Positions 6,861-11,066 of a stretch of 11,066 nt of DNA are shown piece after piece. This stretch comes from JAFARZ01 sp035651595 (GTDB lineage: Bacteria; Actinomycetota; Actinomycetes; Streptosporangiales; Streptosporangiaceae), in assembly GCA_035651595.1 (NCBI GenBank), contig DASRFJ010000230.1:1-11066 (forward strand), in the 5' to 3' direction. The position numbers were made by a program, and so were the translations under genes. The notes under the pieces are model-generated. The model was not told where the DNA came from and did not search any database. It saw only the letters and a program-made list of their open reading frames with translations. Position 1 is the first letter of the stretch; the number at the start of each line of letters is the position of its first letter.

Positions 6861-7901
6861 ATGAATCCGGTGGAGCGCGGAATCCGGAAGGTTGACGGCT
6901 GGCAGCGGCGATTCGGCCCTGCCGCCTTTATCTTCGGGGTGTCCAAGAAGTTCGGCGACGACAACGGCGGCGTGCTTGTCAGCAACCTCGCGTTTACCGC
7001 GTTTTTGTCAATGTTCCCGCTGCTGCTGGTGCTGACGACGATCCTCGGTCTGGTCGCTTCGTACAGCAAGTACGTACGCATCGAAGTGATCAACGCGGTG
7101 TCCAGCCAGGTACCGCTGATCGGGCACACCCTGACCGAGAACGTCGAGCAACTCAAGCACAACAGCATCATCGGCCTGATCTTCGGTTTCATCGCGCTGA
7201 TCTGGGGCGCGACCGGGCTGGCCCAGGCTGGGCTGTTCACCATGGAGCAGGTGTGGAACCTGCCCGGCCCGGACCGGCCGGGCTACTTCCAGCGGCTCGG
7301 CCGGGCGATGCTGTTCCTCGGCATGCTCGGCGGCGGCGTGATCGCCACAACGCTGCTGGCCACGCTCAGCAGCTTCGGCCCGGGTGGCGCCTGGGTGAGC
7401 ATCTTCTCCGCCTTCGGCGCGGCCGCGGTGAACTCGGCGCTGTACATCGGGGCGTTCCGCATTTTGACGCCGAAGGCGGTGCACACGCGGTGCCTGCTCC
7501 CCGGCGCCGTGGGCGGCGGCGTCGTTTACACCGTGCTGCAGTTCGTCGGCACGTTCCTGGTCGGCCACTACCTGCACAGCGACTCGGCGTACGGCATCTT
7601 CGCGACCGTACTCGGCCTGATCGCGTGGATCTACCTGGCGGTCCGGATCACCGTCTACGCGGCCGAAGTCAACGTGGTGCTCGACCGCAGGCTGTGGCCG
7701 CGTAGCATCCTGCAGCCGCCGCTCACCGTGGCGGACCGGGTCAGCCTCTCGCTCCAGGCCACGCAGAACCGCCGCCGCCCGGAGCAGCACGTCGAGGTCA
7801 CGTTCGACGACCACGACCACGACCACGACCACGAGCAGGGGCACGACCTCGAGCACCCCCACGGGCCGCCGTCGCCGAAGCGCTCGGCCGCCAACCCATA
7901 G
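6861..7901 (+). CDS. YihY/BrkB-family inner-membrane protein with His/Asp-rich tail
   Basis: A 346-residue protein of the YihY/BrkB (UPF0761) family. About six membrane helices are visible: 40-66, 102-124, 149-170, 177-201, 212-235 and 244-273. Family-like stretches are SNLAFTAFLSMFPLLLV (41-57) and IWGATGLAQA (114-123); AYGIFATVLGLIAWIYLAV (243-261) is the most conserved. The family was once called ribonuclease BN in error; its transport or envelope role is unsettled. After the last helix comes a cytoplasmic-type tail with an Asp-His run at 316-325 and further His at 328, 332 and 334, which could bind divalent metal. ATG at 6861 is the first in-frame start. Its Shine-Dalgarno is weak, and a 15-codon ORF overlaps the start. 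It shares a strand with xseB upstream (54-bp gap) and glpX downstream (10-bp gap). Confidence 0.88.
   Translation: MNPVERGIRKVDGWQRRFGPAAFIFGVSKKFGDDNGGVLVSNLAFTAFLSMFPLLLVLTTILGLVASYSKYVRIEVINAVSSQVPLIGHTLTENVEQLKHNSIIGLIFGFIALIWGATGLAQAGLFTMEQVWNLPGPDRPGYFQRLGRAMLFLGMLGGGVIATTLLATLSSFGPGGAWVSIFSAFGAAAVNSALYIGAFRILTPKAVHTRCLLPGAVGGGVVYTVLQFVGTFLVGHYLHSDSAYGIFATVLGLIAWIYLAVRITVYAAEVNVVLDRRLWPRSILQPPLTVADRVSLSLQATQNRRRPEQHVEVTFDDHDHDHDHEQGHDLEHPHGPPSPKRSAANP
7809..7832 (+). repeat. Hexanucleotide microsatellite, four GACCAC units
   Basis: Four perfect tandem copies of GACCAC lie inside the 3' end of the YihY-family gene and encode alternating Asp-His. The unit is a multiple of three, so gain or loss of copies keeps the frame and changes only the length of the Asp-His run. 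Confidence 0.85.
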
Positions 7902-7904
7902 GAT
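7899..7904 (+). promoter_or_regulatory. TANNNT hexamer at the YihY stop, 7 nt before glpX
   Basis: TAGGAT begins with the YihY stop codon (TAG, 7899-7901) and is followed by the 7-nt spacer CGGGCTC and the glpX ATG. The same bases also offer AGGA 8 nt before the ATG, so a normal Shine-Dalgarno is an equally good reading. No clear -35 is seen. Confidence 0.35.
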
Positions 7905-7911
7905 CGGGCTC

Positions 7912-8922
7912 ATGACCGAGGAGACCCACGAGCCAGCCCGGCATGCGCCGGATCGCAACCTGGCCCTCGAACTCGCGCGGGTGACCGAAGCGGCCGCGAT
8001 GGCCGCGGCCCGCTGGGTGGGCCGCGGCGACAAGAACGGCGCGGACGGCGCCGCGGTCAACGCGATGCGCATGCTGATCAACTCCGTATCGATGCGCGGC
8101 GTGGTGGTCATCGGCGAGGGCGAGAAGGACAACGCGCCGATGCTGTTCAACGGCGAGGAGGTCGGCGACGGCAGCGGCGCGGCCTGCGACGTGGCGGTCG
8201 ATCCGATCGACGGCACCCGGCTGTGCGCCAACGGCATGCCGAACGCGATCGCCGTGCTCGCGGTCGCCGAACGCGGCTCCATGTACGACCCGTCCGCGGT
8301 CTTCTACATGTCCAAGCTGGCCACCGGCCCGGCCGCGGCCGGCGTGGTGGACATCGACGCTCCGCCGTCGGCCAACATCGCCGCGGTCGCCAAGGCCAAG
8401 GGCTGCACGCCGCAGGACGTCACTGTGGTGATCCTGGACCGGCCCCGGCACGCCGAGCTGATCAGCCAGGTCCGCGACGCCGGCGCCCGCATTCACCTGA
8501 TCACCGACGGAGACGTGGCGGGCGCGATCATGGCGGCCCGCGACGGCACCGGCGTCGACCTGCTGCTCGGCATCGGCGGCACGCCCGAGGCGATCATCGC
8601 CGCGTGCGCGCTCAAGTGCATGGGTGGCGTCATCCAAGGCAAGCTGGCGCCCACCGACGAGGCCGAGCGCCGCCGCGCGCTGGACGCGGGGCACGACCTC
8701 GACCGGGTGCTGACCACCGACGACCTGGTGGCGTCCGACGATGTGTTCTTCGCGGCGACCGGTATCACCGACGGGGAGCTGATGGCCGGCGTGCAGTACC
8801 GCGCCGGGGGTGCGACGTCACATTCACTGGTCATGCGGTCACGCTCCGGCACCATCCGCAGCATCAAAAGCGAGCACCAGCTCTGGAAACTCCGCGCCTA
8901 TTCCTCCGTCAACTTCGGCTAG
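7912..8922 (+). CDS. glpX: Class II fructose-1,6-bisphosphatase
   Basis: A 336-residue GlpX-type enzyme that hydrolyses fructose 1,6-bisphosphate to fructose 6-phosphate in gluconeogenesis. Metal and phosphate-binding residues known from the E. coli enzyme are conserved: Asp45 (DKNGADGAAV), Glu69 in GEGE (68-71), and Asp97, Asp100 and Thr102 in DPIDGTR. Glu226 in IGGTPEAI is the fourth ligand. Other family blocks are GMPNAIAVLA (108-117), SAVFYMSKL (128-136), LITDGDVAGAI (196-206) and FFAATGITDGEL (279-290). In many Actinomycetota this is the only FBPase and is needed for growth on gluconeogenic carbon. The start ATG at 7912 follows the YihY stop by 10 nt. Either AGGA acts as Shine-Dalgarno or TAGGAT as a leaderless -10. 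It ends in a convergent gap with hairpin repeat copy 2. Confidence 0.95.
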   Translation: MTEETHEPARHAPDRNLALELARVTEAAAMAAARWVGRGDKNGADGAAVNAMRMLINSVSMRGVVVIGEGEKDNAPMLFNGEEVGDGSGAACDVAVDPIDGTRLCANGMPNAIAVLAVAERGSMYDPSAVFYMSKLATGPAAAGVVDIDAPPSANIAAVAKAKGCTPQDVTVVILDRPRHAELISQVRDAGARIHLITDGDVAGAIMAARDGTGVDLLLGIGGTPEAIIAACALKCMGGVIQGKLAPTDEAERRRALDAGHDLDRVLTTDDLVASDDVFFAATGITDGELMAGVQYRAGGATSHSLVMRSRSGTIRSIKSEHQLWKLRAYSSVNFG

Positions 8923-8963
8923 GCGCCACGCAGGTTGCCCGTATTGGCCGTTTCTGCCCGGTA

Positions 8964-9083
8964 CGTTCGGTGGCAGCTCCGGCTCCGCGACGCGGTCCGA
9001 AATTATTGCGGACACTTACCCTCCCGGATTGGGGGGGTAACTGTCCGCAATAACCTGGCCCGCACGGCGACTCGCCCGAAATG
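8964..9083. repeat. Hairpin-centred intergenic repeat, copy 2
   Basis: Homologous to 3577-3700. The block AGCTCCGGCTCCG (8974-8986) is identical in both copies, as is the distance from the left edge CGTTCGG to the hairpin (38 bp). The right flank (9055-9083) matches copy 1 at CTGGC, CGCC and GAAATG. Like copy 1 it lies between two convergent genes, 42 nt after the glpX stop. Divergence in flanks and loop shows the two copies are old. Confidence 0.85.
9003..9053. terminator. Long hairpin of repeat copy 2, likely bidirectional terminator
   Basis: The left arm 9003-9020 pairs with 9036-9053 except for one C-C mismatch at 9041, where copy 1 has a pair. The inner stem CTCCC (9021-9025) pairs with GGGGG (9031-9035) with the same T-G wobble as copy 1, leaving loop GGATT. 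Stem, wobble position and loop size are kept while loop bases differ. There is no U-tract, and the terminator role is inferred from position. Confidence 0.55.
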
Positions 9084-9132
9084 GGCTAAATGTTCCGGTT
9101 CGAGCGCGCCGGGCGGGTGGCGGGCGGGCGCG

Positions 9133-9226
9133 GCGGGCAGGTGCGAGGCGTCGCGGGCCGGCGGGCGCGGACGGGGGTCGCGGGCAGGTGCGAGGCGTCG
9201 CGGGTGGGGCGGGCGCGGGGCGGGGC
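9133..9226. repeat. 47-bp tandem duplication, GC-rich
   Basis: A 25-bp block at 9133-9157 recurs exactly at 9180-9204, a period of 47 bp. The second halves (9158-9179 and 9205-9226) also match through GCGGGCGCGG, offset by one base. The duplication ends just before the DUF1707 stop codon, in the 3' region of that gene. Confidence 0.8.
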
Positions 9227-9230
9227 GGGG
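9206..9230 (+). other. G-run cluster with G-quadruplex potential
   Basis: Five G-runs of 3-4 bases, separated by 1-3 bases, lie within 25 nt on the plus strand and abut the DUF1707 stop codon. This meets the usual pattern for an intramolecular G-quadruplex with short loops. It would form in RNA reading through from glpX, or in the DNA strand itself; folding is not shown. Confidence 0.55.
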
Positions 9231-9830
9231 TTAGCGGCGGCGGAAGGGGTTGCGGCGGCGGGGTTTGGGCGGCGTGCGCACTTCGAGTTTGCCGCCGAGG
9301 ACCAGGGCGTGAACGTCTATGACCGGGGCGTCCGTACCGCCGGCTTGCAAGGCGGCCGCCCCGCGGGCGTTGGCGCCCATCGTCCGGCGGCCGAACAGGG
9401 CGCGGCTGGTCACCTCGACACGGATGCCGTCCGGGACGACGAGCAGCACCCGGCCGACGACCACGGTGACCGACACCACCACCCGGCTCGCGACCAGCAG
9501 CGCTTCGCGGAAGTCCACCTCGACCGTGCTGCGCACGGCGGTGACCGTGACGTTCTCCGGGACGACCCACCGGCCGGTCCGGCGCGCCGGGGCGAACATG
9601 CCGGATATCGTGTGCCCCCCGTCCAGGCGCACCAGCGGTTCCTCGGACAGATCGGCCGTCAGCCCCGCTAGCTCGCCGAGCGTGCGAGCGGAACAAGCCA
9701 CCGAGGATCGTTCGGAAAATTCCTCTTGAGTAAGCCTTCCGTCACCGAACGCAGCCCCGAGTACCGCGAGCACCCGATCCCTGTCACTATCGGAAGCCCG
9801 CAGGTCACGGGGTGCGGACCGGGGGCTCAT
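9231..9830 (-). CDS. DUF1707 domain-containing protein (LiaF-like C-terminus)
   Basis: A 199-residue protein. The N-terminal DUF1707 (SHOCT-like) motif runs about 9-62: DLRASDSDRDRVLAVL, then GDGRLTQEEFSERSSVA, then ARTLGELAGLTADL. After a linker comes a beta-rich region (about 72-185) with GMFAPARRTGRWVVPE and repeated short Val-rich strands, resembling the C-terminal domain of LiaF/YvqF cell-wall-stress proteins. The end is strongly basic (RRRNPFRRR). No membrane helix is evident, unlike many DUF1707 proteins, so it may act in the cytosol or at the membrane surface. Function is unknown; a link to envelope stress is inference. ATG 9830 is preceded by TACTGT and 7 nt with no Shine-Dalgarno. 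It diverges from the GS-like gene with only 41 bp between starts. Confidence 0.85.
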   Translation of the reverse strand: MSPRSAPRDLRASDSDRDRVLAVLGAAFGDGRLTQEEFSERSSVACSARTLGELAGLTADLSEEPLVRLDGGHTISGMFAPARRTGRWVVPENVTVTAVRSTVEVDFREALLVASRVVVSVTVVVGRVLLVVPDGIRVEVTSRALFGRRTMGANARGAAALQAGGTDAPVIDVHALVLGGKLEVRTPPKPRRRNPFRRR

Positions 9831-9837
9831 GTGGAAG

Positions 9838-9843
9838 ACAGTA
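9838..9843 (-). promoter_or_regulatory. -10 box for likely leaderless DUF1707 transcript
   Basis: On the minus strand TACTGT fits TANNNT and is followed by the 7-nt spacer CTTCCAC and the ATG. No Shine-Dalgarno can be placed in that spacer. The 41-bp gap is shared with the promoter of the divergent GS-like gene, so the two may influence each other. Confidence 0.45.
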
Positions 9844-9858
9844 CCGGCCCCGGCATGC

Positions 9859-9864
9859 TAACCA
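9859..9864 (+). promoter_or_regulatory. Possible -10 box for a leaderless GS-like transcript
   Basis: TAACCA starts 13 nt before ATG 9872, the same offset as the hexamers before xseB, glpX and the DUF1707 gene. It lacks the final T of TANNNT. No Shine-Dalgarno is present between it and the ATG. Confidence 0.3.
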
Positions 9865-9871
9865 TTAGTGC

Positions 9872-11066
9872 ATGACGGACATTGATGTTGACACCAGCCA
9901 GGTTCGCCTGGTCAGGTTCCTGTACGCCGACCATGGCGGCATCATCCGCGGCAAGTCCGCGAGCACGACGCGGCTGAACGAGCGGGTAGCCAGCGGCATC
10001 GGGCACACGGTGGCGATGATGGCAATGTCCATGCTCGACCACCTCCAGCCGGTCGAGGGCATGGGCCCGGTCGGTGAGGTGCGGATCGTGCCGGACCCCG
10101 GAACCTACGTGGAACTGCCGTACGCGCCGGGGGCGGGCGCCATGCTCGCCGACCTGGTGCAGCCGGACGGCTCGCCGTGGGACGCCTGCCCGCGCACCTT
10201 CCTCAAGCGCGCCATCGCCGAGCTGGCCGCCGAAGGCTACGGGGTGCAGGCCGCTTTCGAGCCGGAGTTCACGCTGGGAGTGCGGGAGTCCTCGCCGGCC
10301 GGGCCGGCCATCCCGGACCGGCTGATCCCGTTCGACGACAGCCTGTGCTACTCCGCCACCGGCTTCCACCAGGCCCACGATTTCACGATGGAGCTGGTCG
10401 CCGCCATGGAGGCGCAGGGCCTCCAGGTCGAGCACTACTATCCCGAGCTCGGCCACGGCCAGCACGAGCTGTCGATCAGGCACGCCGACGCGCTGCGGGC
10501 CGCGGACAACCAGGTGCTGTACCGGGAGACCGTGCGCGGCGTGGCGTTCCGGCACGGGTTGTGGGCGAGCCTGGCCCCCAAGCCGATCCCGGACCAGGCC
10601 GGCAACGGCTGCCACCTGCACATCTCGCTGACCACCGCGGATGGCTCGGCGAACGCGTTCGCCGACCCGGCGGACCGGTACGGGCTGTCCCAGCTCGGCT
10701 ACTACTTCATCGGCGGCGTGCTCGCCCACCTGCCGGGCCTGGTGGCGCTCACCTGCGGCAGCGTGAACAGCTTCCGGCGGCTCGCGCCGCAGATGTGGGC
10801 CAGCGCGTACACCTGCTACGGGATGGACAACCGGGAGGCGGCGGTGCGGATCTGCTCGCCGTTGCGCGGCGACTCGGAGTCGTCGGTGAACCTCGAGCTC
10901 AAGCCTTCGGATTCGTCGGGGAACCCGTATCTGGCGCTGGGCGGGCTGATCCACGCCGGGCTGGACGGCATCCGGTCCAAGATCGACCCCGGCGAGGCGG
11001 TCAACGCCGACCCGGCCGTGCTGTCCGACGCGGACCGGACGGCGCTCGGCGCGCACCGGCTGCCGG
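9872..11066 (+). CDS. Glutamine synthetase-family gamma-glutamyl ligase, 3' end outside window
   Basis: An open frame of 398 codons runs off the right edge; family length is about 440-460, so most of the protein is present. The N-terminal beta-grasp part (about 10-100) has RFLYADHGGIIRGK (15-28). The catalytic domain carries the GS metal and ATP motifs: Glu130 and Glu132 in FEPEFTL, Glu192 and Glu199 in PELGHGQHE, NGCHLHIS (245-252), and NSFRRLAP (299-306). Classical GlnA has NGSGMH where this has NGCHLH, and the protein lacks the GlnA-I adenylylation context seen here, so it is probably one of the actinobacterial GlnA paralogues that glutamylate other amines (polyamines or ethanolamine in Streptomyces GlnA3 and GlnA4). 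The substrate cannot be read from the sequence. ATG 9872 has no Shine-Dalgarno and diverges from the DUF1707 gene. Confidence 0.9.
   Translation, partial: MTDIDVDTSQVRLVRFLYADHGGIIRGKSASTTRLNERVASGIGHTVAMMAMSMLDHLQPVEGMGPVGEVRIVPDPGTYVELPYAPGAGAMLADLVQPDGSPWDACPRTFLKRAIAELAAEGYGVQAAFEPEFTLGVRESSPAGPAIPDRLIPFDDSLCYSATGFHQAHDFTMELVAAMEAQGLQVEHYYPELGHGQHELSIRHADALRAADNQVLYRETVRGVAFRHGLWASLAPKPIPDQAGNGCHLHISLTTADGSANAFADPADRYGLSQLGYYFIGGVLAHLPGLVALTCGSVNSFRRLAPQMWASAYTCYGMDNREAAVRICSPLRGDSESSVNLELKPSDSSGNPYLALGGLIHAGLDGIRSKIDPGEAVNADPAVLSDADRTALGAHRLP

Larger units (their letters stand above)
8923..9230. other. 308-bp non-coding gap between convergent glpX and DUF1707 genes
   Basis: No gene is supported here. 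The stretch holds, in order, about 40 bp of ordinary sequence, repeat copy 2 (8964-9083), about 50 bp of spacer, and a 47-bp tandem duplication ending in G-runs (9133-9230). Open frames that cross it have Gly/Arg/Ala-rich translations, and their resemblance to the frame through copy 1 comes only from the shared DNA repeat. Confidence 0.75.

Noticed and set aside
7008..8282. Minus-strand 424-codon frame opposite YihY and glpX
   Set aside because: Composition is shadow-like; the Val-rich run is simply the complement of the GACCAC microsatellite.

Overview
The window is high-GC DNA with dense, short-gapped coding on both strands. The protein families present (IspH with a Pro/Ala-rich lipid-droplet-type neighbour, DUF6542, XseA/XseB, class II fructose bisphosphatase, DUF1707) point to an Actinomycetota chromosome. 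From memory, the set ispH / small Pro-rich protein / xseA / xseB / glpX also sits close together in mycobacteria, so most of the window is conserved core rather than a mobile island. I cannot fix the genus from sequence alone.

Layout. 1-70: two consecutive stem-loops beyond the 3' end of the first gene. 71-1696 (-): a thiamine-diphosphate enzyme of the acetolactate-synthase type with an altered cofactor motif. 1697-1795: AT-richer divergent promoter region. 1796-3019 (+): an RmuC-family protein. 3072-3530 (+): a small DUF6542 membrane protein. 3531-3751: a convergent gap holding a 24-bp-stem hairpin repeat. 3752-4711 (-): ispH. Diverging from it, 4796-5338 (+) is a putative lipid-droplet-associated protein, followed by xseA (5360-6562), xseB (6573-6806), a YihY/BrkB membrane protein (6861-7901) and glpX (7912-8922). 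8923-9230: a second convergent gap holding a second copy of the hairpin repeat plus a 47-bp tandem duplication and G-runs. 9231-9830 (-): a DUF1707 protein. Diverging from it, 9872 to the window end (+) is a glutamine-synthetase-family ligase cut off at its 3' end.

Functions: the genes cover DNA maintenance (RmuC, exonuclease VII), isoprenoid precursor synthesis (IspH), gluconeogenesis (GlpX), envelope or lipid-storage roles (lipid-droplet-type protein, YihY, DUF6542, DUF1707), and amine or amino-acid metabolism (ThDP enzyme, GS-like ligase). They do not form one pathway.

The most unusual signal is non-coding. A repeat of about 125 bp, built round a hairpin with a 5-nt loop, occurs twice about 5.4 kb apart, and both copies lie between convergent genes. 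A second theme is translation starts: several genes have a -10-like hexamer 6-7 nt before the start codon and no Shine-Dalgarno, as expected for leaderless mRNAs. In two cases this hexamer includes the stop codon of the preceding gene.
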